A stretch of 64,000 nt of DNA from Bacteroidota bacterium (GTDB taxonomy: Bacteria > Bacteroidota > Bacteroidia > Flavobacteriales > Flavobacteriaceae): positions 1 to 64,000 of the forward strand of contig JAEXIT010000005.1 in NCBI GenBank assembly GCA_023446155.1. The letters are read 5' to 3'. The translations under genes and the position numbers were made by a program. This document shows positions 34,227-42,607 of the stretch, in pieces; within the stretch, counting starts at the first letter, position 1; each line of letters opens with the position of its first letter. The notes under the pieces are model-generated. The model worked only from the letters and a program-made list of their open reading frames with translations, did not search any database and was not told where the DNA came from.

Positions 34227-35816
34227 TTATTCTTTTATAACTTTAAAGGTCTTGCTTTGGTTATTTATGGAGATCCGAACCAGGTATATGCCTTTGGAAA
34301 GATTCGAAAAATCAATATCATAAAGATTGGAATCCACCGTACGATCGAAAACAATTTGTCCCAACAGATTCGAAACGGTAATTCCGGTAAAAGCCTCCGG
34401 ATTCGAAATGGTTAAACTATTGGTAACCGGATTTGGATAGTAGGCTAATTTCTTAAAGTTAAAATCGTCATTACCCAATGCGGTTAATTGAACGGTTACC
34501 GCCAGGCGATCCGGACTTTCGATACCGTTAATGGTTTGCGAAGCATAATAGGTCGTATTGTGTGTTAAAACAGTAGTCAGCGGTAGTGGTGTCTGAGTAG
34601 TTGCTGTTAAACCGGGAGCCGAAGGCGTGGCATACCAATGAATGTTTTGGCCGTTAACAACCAAATTGGCTAAGGTTTGTCCCTGTGTAAACGTTTGAGT
34701 TGCTTGTCCTCGTGGCGCCGAAGGGGTGGTTACCTGTACGGTTAAATATAAAGGAGAGCAACTGGAGTTAACAGGGATGACGGCGATGCTATGAGTGCCC
34801 AAGGTAACGTTTTCGAAGATATTGCTCGATTGTGCCGGTTCGTTGTCGATCTGATACTGGTAGCTCCCGGATCCGGAAGCCTGAATAGTTATTGTTTGAT
34901 CATCTATGTCGACACTAGCATTTACAGCACTGGAATAGGTTAGCAAAATGGAGGCTGTAGCGGTGCAGCCTGTAGCAATGTTTTCTGCGGAAACAGCATA
35001 AGTGCCTTCGATTGTTGCGGAAAATGAACTTCCGGTAGCACCGGCAATGATCACCCCATCTTTGGACCATTGAAATAAATATTCGTTGGCGGGTAAATTG
35101 GTGTTAATACTATAAGGAGTAGCGGTACTAGTTACTTGATCATAACATATTTGCCCGGTTGACGGAATATAGATAGAAGGGGCATTTATAGTTCGGATAT
35201 TAAAGCTGACTACACCAAAACAGGCGGATGTAATATTCTGCACCCGAACATAAATAGTCATCTGATGTGTAATACTATTTGAAAAGTTTGTAGGTGTGGT
35301 TATGGCAGACGAGTTTGTATAGGCATTCATCGGGGTTTCAAAATATGTCACCGTATATTCGGAAGGATTAAGTCCGAATAAAATGGCGTAATTATTCGAA
35401 GTCAAGTCAAATGAGGCAATACCGTCCATATTGGCATCGCAAACTTCCAAATCCGGAATATCGGAATTAAGTCCTAAAATGGTGGAAAAAGACATTGCTC
35501 CCGACCAGTTGCTACTCTCCGTTGGAGAACAAACGGTTTTTACATAAGCATTGTAAGTGGTACACCCGAGAAGATTGGTCACCACAAAAGGGTTGCTGGT
35601 TACAACGATTCCGGTTGTACTACCGCTTGGAGCGGGCGTTCCGGCAGGTGTGATATAAACTTCCCATTGTGTTGTGGCGGAACTTGTCCAGCTGATCACT
35701 GCAGAATTCGAAGTAATATTGGTCACTGCGATGTTACCCGGTACGGGGCAAACTTGTCCAATAACGACAGTCGTTAACAGTGATACGAGTAAGGAAAATA
35801 AGTAGTTTTTCTTCAT
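34227..35816 (-). CDS. Secreted T9SS protein with fibronectin III and Ig-like domains
   Basis: 529 residues. The signal peptide (YLFSLLVSLLTTVVIGQ) is followed by a fibronectin type III domain (residues about 22-110: NITSNSAVISWTSSATTQWE, YNAYVKTVC). A middle region of Ig-like/adhesin repeats contains FQWSKDGVIIAGATGSSFSA. About 80 residues of type A sorting domain close it: YYPNPVTNSLTISNP, ITVSNLLGQIVFDR and GIYLVRISINNQSKTFKVIKE. It is predicted to be carried across the outer membrane by the type IX system and anchored to the surface. Likely an adhesin or structural surface protein; no catalytic domain was seen. Confidence 0.85.
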   Translation of the reverse strand: MKKNYLFSLLVSLLTTVVIGQVCPVPGNIAVTNITSNSAVISWTSSATTQWEVYITPAGTPAPSGSTTGIVVTSNPFVVTNLLGCTTYNAYVKTVCSPTESSNWSGAMSFSTILGLNSDIPDLEVCDANMDGIASFDLTSNNYAILFGLNPSEYTVTYFETPMNAYTNSSAITTPTNFSNSITHQMTIYVRVQNITSACFGVVSFNIRTINAPSIYIPSTGQICYDQVTSTATPYSINTNLPANEYLFQWSKDGVIIAGATGSSFSATIEGTYAVSAENIATGCTATASILLTYSSAVNASVDIDDQTITIQASGSGSYQYQIDNEPAQSSNIFENVTLGTHSIAVIPVNSSCSPLYLTVQVTTPSAPRGQATQTFTQGQTLANLVVNGQNIHWYATPSAPGLTATTQTPLPLTTVLTHNTTYYASQTINGIESPDRLAVTVQLTALGNDDFNFKKLAYYPNPVTNSLTISNPEAFTGITVSNLLGQIVFDRTVDSNLYDIDFSNLSKGIYLVRISINNQSKTFKVIKE

Positions 35817-35872
35817 AATGTCAAATAGTTGCTAATTTGACTCTAAAACTACTAAAAAATTGCGAATAGCGA

Positions 35873-36316
35873 TTATTTTTTCTTCAAATAAAGATAATGG
35901 TTATAATAATCGATAATTCCTTTGCCTTTTAATAGGATATCTGCACCAATTATTCCGTGAACTGGTTTCGCTTTGTACTGTTGTAGCGCGAGGTTTACAT
36001 GGCTCATGTCAAAAATGACTACGGAGAAATCATCCGTTTTCCAACGCGAAAGTTGTAACAAATTGCCCGATGCCATTTGCGTATGCATACCGGTAGCGCC
36101 TGCGCCGGATGCTTTTGTTGGAGAATCTTCTGCGGATAACAAAAAGTGATCAATGCTTTCAAAACCGATACAACTGTTGGAGGCACCTGTGTCTAAAATA
36201 AAATCCCCGGAAATCCCGTTGATCTTTGCTTTGATGAGCAGGTGTTGTGTTTTCGATACTTTAAAAGGGATCTTGGTGTAACCGTTGTCTTTTAAAACGT
36301 CCTGTAAATTTTCCAT
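35873..36316 (-). CDS. Retropepsin-like aspartic protease family protein
   Basis: 147 residues forming one retropepsin-like half: the catalytic motif FILDTGASNSCI, the flap region (SGAGATGMHTQMASGNL) and the second structural motif HGIIGADILLKGKGIIDY. It should act as a homodimer, as single-domain aspartic proteases do. No signal peptide is apparent, so it is probably cytoplasmic. It is divergent from tatD with a 65-base gap. Substrate unknown. Confidence 0.85.
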   Translation of the reverse strand: MENLQDVLKDNGYTKIPFKVSKTQHLLIKAKINGISGDFILDTGASNSCIGFESIDHFLLSAEDSPTKASGAGATGMHTQMASGNLLQLSRWKTDDFSVVIFDMSHVNLALQQYKAKPVHGIIGADILLKGKGIIDYYNHYLYLKKK

Positions 36317-36350
36317 AACTCAAAAGTAACTCAAAAAACGAACAACTTTG

Positions 36351-36358
36351 TACCTTTG
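36351..36358 (+). promoter_or_regulatory. Probable -7 element of tatD
   Basis: TACCTTTG matches TAnnTTTG and lies 23 bases before the ATG at 36382. No clear TTG is seen at -33. Confidence 0.45.
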
Positions 36359-36381
36359 CAACTTTAAAAGCTAAGATTAGG

Positions 36382-37149
36382 ATGACTTTAACAGATACCC
36401 ATACGCATTTATATTCGGAAGAATTTGATCAGGATCGGGAGGAGATGATAACACGAGCCATTGCAGCAGGTGTGACCCGATTTTTTGTACCGTCGATCGA
36501 CTCGACCTATACGGAAAAAATGTATGCCTTAGAAAAAGCCTATCCGGGACATATTTATCTCATGATGGGTTTACATCCGTGCTATGTAAAGGAAAATTAC
36601 AAGGAAGAATTGGCGCATGTAGAAGCGGCATTGGAACAACGGGAATTTAAAGCCATTGGGGAGATCGGAATCGATTTGTATTGGGATAAAACAACGTTGG
36701 ATATCCAGAAAATAGCCTTCCGCCACCAGATTCAACTGGCTAAAAAATATAAATTGCCGATTAATATTCATTGTCGGGAAGCCTTCGATGAAATTTTTGA
36801 AGTCCTTGAGTTGGAAAAATCAGACGAGCTGTTCGGAATTTTTCATTGCTTTAGCGGAACCTATGAACAGGCATTACAAGCGATTTCGTATAATATGAAA
36901 TTGGGAATCGGTGGTGTGGTGACCTTTAAAAATGGTAAAATTGACCAGTTTTTAAATCAAATTGACCTAAAGCATCTGGTATTGGAAACCGATTCACCCT
37001 ATCTGGCACCGGTGCCCTATCGCGGAAAGCGAAACGAAAGTGGCTATACCCGATTGGTGGCCGAAAAGCTGGCAGAACTCTATCAACTTCCGGTTGCGGA
37101 AATCGCCCGGATCACGACGGAGAACTCCAAAGCAATTTTTGGGATTTAA
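36382..37149 (+). CDS. tatD: TatD-family metal-dependent hydrolase (DNase/exonuclease-type)
   Basis: 255 residues with a TIM-barrel amidohydrolase fold. Metal ligands are visible: the N-terminal HxH in TDTHTHLYSEEF, Glu in KAIGEIGIDLYWD, His in LPINIHCREAFDE, His in FGIFHCFSGTYEQ and the last Asp in LVLETDSPYLAPVPYRGK. TatD proteins have 3'-5' exonuclease activity on DNA or RNA, or act as D-aminoacyl-tRNA deacylase relatives. The name is by family; the cellular role here is not defined. Confidence 0.92.
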   Translation: MTLTDTHTHLYSEEFDQDREEMITRAIAAGVTRFFVPSIDSTYTEKMYALEKAYPGHIYLMMGLHPCYVKENYKEELAHVEAALEQREFKAIGEIGIDLYWDKTTLDIQKIAFRHQIQLAKKYKLPINIHCREAFDEIFEVLELEKSDELFGIFHCFSGTYEQALQAISYNMKLGIGGVVTFKNGKIDQFLNQIDLKHLVLETDSPYLAPVPYRGKRNESGYTRLVAEKLAELYQLPVAEIARITTENSKAIFGI

Positions 37150-37212
37150 CAAAGAATTTCCCTTCAATTAATAAAATTTTCGTTCATTTGTGGATTGTTA
37201 AATTTATAACTA

Positions 37213-38346
37213 ATGTCAAAATTTGATCATATACGCCAGTTTTATGATTCTGAAGTAAATGAAGCACTGCAAAGCATCATGCACCATCCGATGATGAAGG
37301 CTTTGATGAGCTTTACGTTTCCCGATGTAGATGAAGCGGTATGGATGGAGCAATTGAAAAGGACACATTCTATCAGAGACTTTCAGGTGAATTTTATTTA
37401 TCAGTCGGTACAAAGAGTGTTGGAAAAAAGCTCCGATGGCTTAACCACTTCCGGGTTCGAGAAATTGGAACCGAATACGGCTTATCTGTTCATTTCGAAC
37501 CATAGGGATATCATTCTGGATACTTCGTTACTAAATGTCAGCCTTTTTGACCATGGATTGGTTATGACTGCCTCGGCAATTGGAGATAATCTGGTGCAAA
37601 AATCGTTCTTATTAGCGCTATCTAAATTAAATCGTAACTTTTTGGTACAGCGCGGATTGTCACCTAGAGAATTATTGCAAAGTTCCAAATTGATGTCGGA
37701 ATTTATGTATCATTTGCTGACAAAAGAGAACCGTTCGGTATGGATTGCCCAACGTGAAGGGCGTACAAAAGACGGAAATGATGCAACACATCCCGGGGTA
37801 TTGAAAATGTTGGCGATGGCTTGCGAAGGAAAAGACGTAATTCCCTTTTTTAAGAAACTGAAAATAGTACCAGTATCGATTTCTTACGAATACGACCCTA
37901 CGGATGCATTAAAAATGCCGCAATTAATGGCTGAAGCTAACGATGAGGTCTATATAAAAGAAAAAAACGAAGATTTTATAACGCTGATTAGCGGCATTAT
38001 CGGACAGAAAAAGCGAATCCATATCCATGTTGGTGACATATTGGATACGGAATTGGATAAGATTGGTGCCGAGTTTGATAATTCCAACAAACAGATTCAG
38101 GCATTGGCTCAAGTAATTGACGATTCAATTCTGTCGACCTACAGATTGTGGCCAACCAATTTTATTGCTTACGATTTACTACATAAAACGGATCAGTTTT
38201 CGGATAAATACACGCAAAAAGAGAAACAGCTTTTCGAACGAAGACTGGAAATGAAATTAGGCGCTGAAGTAAAAACACTGCGTGATGGTTTTCTGGCGAT
38301 GTATGCCAATCCGGTTATGAATAAAATGAAATACGAAAATGTCTAA
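37213..38346 (+). CDS. PlsC-like acyltransferase with non-standard catalytic spacing
   Basis: 377 residues. The acyltransferase core lies in the middle third: FISNHRDIILDTSLLN in place of the usual NHx4D, then WIAQREGRTKDGNDATHPG in place of FPEGTRS, and KIVPVSISYEYDPTDA in place of the VPV block. Counting from the His, the downstream Asp is at spacing Hx5D; the alternative nearest Asp is two residues after the His. The N-terminal about 85 and C-terminal about 100 residues are extra helical segments. It probably acylates lysophospholipid or an ornithine/glycine lipid precursor at the inner membrane, but the substrate is inferred only. It overlaps the asparaginase gene by 8 bases. Confidence 0.75.
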   Translation: MSKFDHIRQFYDSEVNEALQSIMHHPMMKALMSFTFPDVDEAVWMEQLKRTHSIRDFQVNFIYQSVQRVLEKSSDGLTTSGFEKLEPNTAYLFISNHRDIILDTSLLNVSLFDHGLVMTASAIGDNLVQKSFLLALSKLNRNFLVQRGLSPRELLQSSKLMSEFMYHLLTKENRSVWIAQREGRTKDGNDATHPGVLKMLAMACEGKDVIPFFKKLKIVPVSISYEYDPTDALKMPQLMAEANDEVYIKEKNEDFITLISGIIGQKKRIHIHVGDILDTELDKIGAEFDNSNKQIQALAQVIDDSILSTYRLWPTNFIAYDLLHKTDQFSDKYTQKEKQLFERRLEMKLGAEVKTLRDGFLAMYANPVMNKMKYENV

Positions 38347-39367
38347 CCGACCTAACATTCTGTTGATCTATACAGGCGGTACCATCGGTATGGTAAAAGA
38401 TGCCGAAACGGGTGCGCTTAAAGCCTTTGATTTTGACGAATTGTTATTACGCATCCCGGAATTAAAACTGTTGGATTGCGATATTGCCACATTCTCGTTT
38501 AAAGAACCGATCGATTCGTCCAATATGAACCCGCAAAAATGGGTAGCAATGGCGAATGCGATCGAAAGTAACTACGATAAATTTGATGGTTTTGTGGTGT
38601 TACACGGTTCGGATACGATGTCGTATTCGGCTTCCGCATTGAGTTTTATGCTCGAAAATCTGGATAAACCGGTGGTGTTTACCGGATCGCAATTACCAAT
38701 AGGCGATTTAAGAACCGATGCCAAAGAAAACCTGATTACAGCTATACAAATTGCGACCTTAAAAAATAAAAACAAACCGTTGATCACGGAAGTATGTTTG
38801 TATTTCGAATACAAATTGTACCGTGGGAACCGGACTACCAAAATAAGTGCGGAACATTTCAATGCGTTTGCATCGCCCAATTATCCGGCCATTGCCGAAT
38901 CCGGGGTGCATTTAAAAGTAAACGAAGAACTACTGTTCCATAAAACCGGGAATAAAAAACTAAAAGTTAATACCACATTCGACGATCATGTGGTGATCAT
39001 TAAAATGTTTCCGGGCATCAACGAAAGCGTATTACAGGCGGTACTGCATATTCCAAATCTTAAAGGTGTCGTACTGGAGACCTATGGATCCGGGAATGCG
39101 CCAACGGAAGACTGGTTTATTGCGACCTTGGAAAAAGCGATCGCAAAAGGACTTCATGTGGTCAATGTGACCCAATGTTCGGGCGGAAGTGTCAATATGG
39201 ACAAATACGAAACCGGATTGGAGCTAAAAAAAATAGGCGTTATTTCCGGTCGGGATATCACTACCGAAGCCGCGATAGCCAAGCTTATGTATTTGTTGGG
39301 GCAACAGGTTTCGTCATCGGTTTTTAAAACCATATTCGAAACCGCGATTCGTGGCGAAATGAGCTAA
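38339..39367 (+). CDS. ansA: Type I L-asparaginase
   Basis: 342 residues. Both catalytic threonine motifs are intact: LLIYTGGTIGMVKD near the N-terminus and FVVLHGSDTMSYSASAL about 90 residues later; PVVFTGSQLPIGDLRTDAKE continues the active site. No signal peptide, so it is the cytoplasmic type I enzyme that turns asparagine into aspartate and ammonia. Its start lies 8 bases inside the upstream acyltransferase gene, so the two share a message. No functional link between them is evident. Confidence 0.94.
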   Translation: MSNRPNILLIYTGGTIGMVKDAETGALKAFDFDELLLRIPELKLLDCDIATFSFKEPIDSSNMNPQKWVAMANAIESNYDKFDGFVVLHGSDTMSYSASALSFMLENLDKPVVFTGSQLPIGDLRTDAKENLITAIQIATLKNKNKPLITEVCLYFEYKLYRGNRTTKISAEHFNAFASPNYPAIAESGVHLKVNEELLFHKTGNKKLKVNTTFDDHVVIIKMFPGINESVLQAVLHIPNLKGVVLETYGSGNAPTEDWFIATLEKAIAKGLHVVNVTQCSGGSVNMDKYETGLELKKIGVISGRDITTEAAIAKLMYLLGQQVSSSVFKTIFETAIRGEMS

Positions 39368-39386
39368 AAATTTTTTCGGAAAAGCA

Positions 39387-39418
39387 TTGAAAAAACAAAA
39401 TAAAAGTCGTTAATTCGC
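39387..39418 (+). promoter_or_regulatory. Probable promoter of tRNA-Ser
   Basis: TTG (39387-39389), 21 bases, TAATTCGC (39411-39418). The -7 element departs from TAnnTTTG at two places, in the form commonly seen before stable RNA genes in Bacteroidota. It ends 13 bases before the tRNA. Confidence 0.5.
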
Positions 39419-39431
39419 AGTCTGAAAATTT

Positions 39432-39519
39432 AGAGAGGTGGCCGAGTGGTCGAAGGCGCACGCCTGGAAAGTGTGTATACTCCAAAAGAGTATCGAGGGT
39501 TCGAATCCCTTCCTCTCTG
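39432..39519 (+). tRNA. tRNA-Ser(GGA)
   Basis: The 88-base gene folds into a cloverleaf. Acceptor AGAGAGG pairs with CCTCTCT, with discriminator G at 39519. The D arm contains GGCCGAGTGGTCGAAGGC. The anticodon stem CACGC/GTGTG encloses loop CTGGAAA, giving anticodon GGA. A long variable arm (TACTCCAAAAGAGTA) is typical of serine tRNA, and the T loop is TTCGAAT. CCA is not encoded. Confidence 0.95.
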
Positions 39520-39521
39520 CT

Positions 39522-39556
39522 AAGGTTCGTAAATCATTGATTTACGAACCTTTTTT
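39522..39556 (+). terminator. Terminator of tRNA-Ser
   Basis: AAGGTTCGTAAATCA and its exact reverse complement (15-bp arms, one base between) are followed by a T tract, two bases after the tRNA. Confidence 0.85.
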
Positions 39557-39668
39557 ATTTTTATTTATGAGTAGCGGCAATGGATTTTTGTGTGCTACAA
39601 GAGCATTTGACTTTAATACCTGCTGGTTAACACATCGGTTTATGCCGGGAAAAATGCTTGCCGGATTC

Positions 39669-40847
39669 TTACATCAATTTTTTTAATACAAAAAAGTAGA
39701 AAAGCAAGGGCCAGATAATAAAAGAAGAAAGCTTTAGCAGAATGTATTTAATGCTGTACTTTATTTCTTTTGGACTCTCCTCTGTTGTTACGAAAAAGGA
39801 TAAAAACAGGTTTATTAGAATAATGGTTATGAACTTTCCGAAAAAGCTAATATCATAAAAATAGGTAATCAAAACTGGGTTTTTGATAGGTAATAAACGG
39901 TAAAAGAAATGAATTAGAATAATGAGTAAAAGACTTAGAAGATAGACTATTTGAACGGTTATAATTCGGTTTTTCTTTATCTCAAGCTTTTTTCGTTCTT
40001 TTTCTTCTTTCTTTTTTAATGAAGGAACGTACGTTAAATTCAGGTTTACAATATTTCGGGCATTAAGGACAAAAATATCACCTGGTACTTTGATTCGGTT
40101 TCTTGATTTTGAGGTGTTTTCTTCGTTTGGATCAATTATTTCATTACCATTTTGATCGTGCTTTATTTCCTTTTTTTTATAGCGGTGGGTGTCGATTAAA
40201 TAAATTTTATCCAATTGCGTGTTGTCATCGCTTATTAAATCATAATCGACAACATATCCGGAATAAAGTTCTTTTTTGTCTTCATTCACCGATAATAATA
40301 TATCGGCGTAGGTCATAAAAGTGTCCTGCTCGAAAGTTTTATCATTCGACGAATATCGGTGTGCTTCTTCAAATTTTTTCATATTTAAAACTTCTCCGCT
40401 GAAAACATAGTACCATTGATTTTGGAATCGAAATAGTTTGTATTTCATATCCCATTTTTGAACCCTTATAAGCCGGCTAAGTGCAAATCCGGCAAGAGCT
40501 GAAAAGGTAAAAACACATACAGTGTAGATAAAAAAGGTGGTTATATCATTGTTGATAAAGTTTTGCGTCACCTGATCTGTGTCCTGAGTGTTATCGGAAG
40601 TAAAGTCTCTGAAGATGGTAAAAATATCCGAGAAACTGATTTCAAAACCCAATGTTGCAGCATAAATGGTAAAGCATGCCAATTGTATTACGATACCCGG
40701 AATAATGCTGAAAAAAATGGAATGTAGTACAGGATCTTTAGTGTTAAATTGTTTGGAGAACTCACCGTAAAAAAAGAAGCGTCTGAATAGGATGCCAGGA
40801 ATTACAATAGCAATAAAAAAGGCTATAAATCCTAGTGTTAGATTCAT
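39669..40847 (-). CDS. Hypothetical multi-pass membrane protein
   Basis: 392 residues. About three membrane helices lie in the N-terminal 130 residues (LGFIAFFIAIVIPGILF, SIIPGIVIQLACFTIYAA, FIYTVCVFTFSALAGFAL). A soluble domain of about 150 residues (KYKLFRFQNQWYYVFSGE, YADILLSVNEDKKELYSG, a Lys/Asn-rich loop) is followed by about three C-terminal helices. The arrangement recalls the DUF6338-like membrane proteins, but that is tentative. It follows the 78-residue protein gene by 7 bases and begins the accessory island. Function unknown. Confidence 0.7.
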   Translation of the reverse strand: MNLTLGFIAFFIAIVIPGILFRRFFFYGEFSKQFNTKDPVLHSIFFSIIPGIVIQLACFTIYAATLGFEISFSDIFTIFRDFTSDNTQDTDQVTQNFINNDITTFFIYTVCVFTFSALAGFALSRLIRVQKWDMKYKLFRFQNQWYYVFSGEVLNMKKFEEAHRYSSNDKTFEQDTFMTYADILLSVNEDKKELYSGYVVDYDLISDDNTQLDKIYLIDTHRYKKKEIKHDQNGNEIIDPNEENTSKSRNRIKVPGDIFVLNARNIVNLNLTYVPSLKKKEEKERKKLEIKKNRIITVQIVYLLSLLLIILIHFFYRLLPIKNPVLITYFYDISFFGKFITIILINLFLSFFVTTEESPKEIKYSIKYILLKLSSFIIWPLLFYFFVLKKLM

Positions 40848-40854
40848 AGCTCTG

Positions 40855-41091
40855 TTATAGTATTGATTTTAATTCTGTTTTATCCCAATCGCCTGTATCG
40901 TGATATTTATCGACAGCTTCTCTAAGTTTTTCGGCTGTTTCCGGGTTCTGAATTGCCTTCACTGCATCTTTAGAAATTACGGCTGTTTCGGTTTGCGAGG
41001 TTAAGGATTTCAAACCGTTATAGACAATCGCTGCAAGGGTTAATACACCAATTGCAGCAAGAATATTCTCTAATGTTTTGTTATTTTCCAT
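40855..41091 (-). CDS. Hypothetical small membrane-anchored protein
   Basis: 78 residues: one N-terminal membrane helix (ILAAIGVLTLAAIVYNGL) and an acidic helical tail containing ETAEKLREAVDKYHDTGDW. It lies 7 bases upstream of the larger membrane protein on the same strand, so they probably work as a pair. Not recognised. An adaptor or immunity-type role is possible but nothing in the sequence proves it. Confidence 0.6.
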   Translation of the reverse strand: MENNKTLENILAAIGVLTLAAIVYNGLKSLTSQTETAVISKDAVKAIQNPETAEKLREAVDKYHDTGDWDKTELKSIL

Positions 41092-41557
41092 AGGTCAAGT
41101 GAGTGTCCCACATTACAAATGTAATTATTTCAGATAAAAATTTATGTTTTACACTATTAATCTTTTCATAATAAGTTCAATCGCTTCGAAATGAAATTGT
41201 AATATACGAAAAAAAGAGATGAAAAAAAAGAACTGAAAAAAACGAATGATGCCAATAAATGATATGATTTTTGAATACTGATTTATGTGGTCTATTGCTT
41301 TTTTGGGTTTTTATCCATTTTAGAAAATGCAGATAAGCGACATAAAAATACCAAATATTGAATAAATTAAAAATGTTGAATTTAATTGTAATCTGGAGTT
41401 TTTGAACTATCCAAATCCGTTTTTCGAAGGACTTTATATTCCATGGTCTGAATGTTAGAAAACGTATTTTATAAAATTTACGACTTCTGTACCGGATATA
41501 CAAAATCGGAATGGTTCCGGAGTATAGGAAAACTCGATTTCTAAATTTTTGGTCGTA
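41092..41557. other. Intergenic region of 466 bp holding a relic gene tail
   Basis: No intact gene is seen. The reading frame at 41177-41503 on the minus strand translates to low-complexity Phe/Ile/Lys-rich sequence and was rejected. At 41463-41507 there is a 45-bp segment 40/45 identical to the 3' end of the gene at 41967-42485, listed separately. Confidence 0.6.
41463..41507 (-). pseudogene. Duplicated 3' end of the 41967-42485 gene (relic)
   Basis: Aligned without gaps to 41952-41996, 40 of 45 bases agree, including the stop codon and the downstream AATTTTATAAAATACG. The relic reads RNHSDFVYPVQKS-stop; the intact gene reads RNNNPDFVYPIPEK-stop. Upstream of this the relic does not resemble the gene. 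It is most simply the leftover of a paralogous gene, probably immunity-type, that was deleted or replaced. Confidence 0.6.
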
Positions 41558-41881
41558 TTATTTCGGTTTTTTGAGTACCAAAAAATCAGTTGCGGTAACT
41601 TCAATTGGCGCTTTAAATTCAATCCAATGCTCCCGGTTGTCGGTTTCGCCATCATCCATAATTCTATACGACGAATAGCCATTATTCATAAAAGGAAGTT
41701 CGACCCATTCGTAATCCGATACCTGACCCAGATTTTGTTTGTCGATAGTCTCGAGCCAATTTAGTGCGTTATCAAGCTCTTTCTTTTGCTCCAAAATGGC
41801 GGTTTTGTTTGCACTGCCTTCGCGTAATTGTGCTACCAATTGGACTTGTTTTTCTTGTAATACTTGTATGGCGTAATTCAT
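41558..41881 (-). CDS. Hypothetical small protein
   Basis: 107 residues from the ATG at 41879-41881; a longer frame exists but its extra 67 residues come from translating the preceding gene's 3' end out of frame. The N-terminal half is a predicted helix pair (IQVLQEKQVQLVAQL, AILEQKKELDNALNWLE). The C-terminal half has mixed strands (YEWVELPFMNNGY, REHWIEFKAPIEV). Not recognised. It sits between the relic tail and the gene at 41967. Confidence 0.6.
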   Translation of the reverse strand: MNYAIQVLQEKQVQLVAQLREGSANKTAILEQKKELDNALNWLETIDKQNLGQVSDYEWVELPFMNNGYSSYRIMDDGETDNREHWIEFKAPIEVTATDFLVLKKPK

Positions 41882-41966
41882 AAAGGCCTTATTTGTTGCT
41901 AATTTGAAATAAATGAAAATAGGATTCGTGGATTCAGATATACAAAAGTTGCGTATTTTATAAAAT

Positions 41967-42485
41967 TTACTTCTCCGGTATCGGATATACAAAATCAGGA
42001 TTGTTGTTTCGTAAGTCCTGATCGGAATCGGCGGTTTCGTCGTCCGGATAGCCAATAAACGGACTTCTTTTTCCAAAACCAAAATACCATTCGTCAGTTT
42101 TGATCAACTGATATTCAGATAGGAAATCGGCTTCATTTTTTTCGGTAGCGGCCGACTGTCGGTTGGTCCAAAACAGCGTATAAGAACCAAGTGAACTTTC
42201 TATGTGGAATTGGGCATTTTCAAAATCGATATTCCGTAGGATATGTTCCATTTTCAGAATAAAATCATTCCAGTCGGAGGTGTCGAGTCCAAAGTATTTA
42301 TAGGTCGCGGCAAATCCCAGCATTATGTTTTCATAATAATACGGAACTTCGTAGTCACCAAAACTAAACATATTGGTGTTGATAAACGGATAGGTGCTGT
42401 CTTTTTCCAGCGTTTTGATAAAATCGACCGATTTGTAATACTCCCGATCAATTTTAATATAACCGTAAATTGAAGTGTATTCCAT
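41967..42485 (-). CDS. Hypothetical protein, immunity-like
   Basis: 172 residues from the ATG at 42483-42485 (MEYTSIYGYIKIDREYY). Acidic, soluble, with SDWNDFILKMEHILRNI and DEWYFGFGKRSPFIGYPDD. Size, acidity and setting are like polymorphic-toxin immunity proteins, but no named family was recognised. Its last 13 codons and the bases after the stop are duplicated at 41463-41507, and its D-F-V-Y-P coding 14-mer recurs at 62234. No signal peptide. Confidence 0.65.
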   Translation of the reverse strand: MEYTSIYGYIKIDREYYKSVDFIKTLEKDSTYPFINTNMFSFGDYEVPYYYENIMLGFAATYKYFGLDTSDWNDFILKMEHILRNIDFENAQFHIESSLGSYTLFWTNRQSAATEKNEADFLSEYQLIKTDEWYFGFGKRSPFIGYPDDETADSDQDLRNNNPDFVYPIPEK

Positions 42486-42607
42486 TTTTAGGATTTTTAT
42501 TTTGTAGTACAATTTTAAAAAATAATTCCGTTCAACAGATCGAAGAACGGAATTAATAAGGCATCCTTGTAGCGGATTTCTTTAAACAACTTTATTTTTC
42601 GGAGGAA

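Noticed and set aside
39432..39556. tRNA-Ser as a phage or island attachment site
   Set aside because: No integrase gene and no direct repeat of the tRNA 3' end was found in the window; the idea is kept only as context for the neighbouring island.
41177..41503. 108-codon minus-strand open frame
   Set aside because: Low-complexity Phe/Ile/Lys/Tyr-rich translation of AT-rich DNA; it overlaps the duplicated gene tail in a different frame from the real tail.
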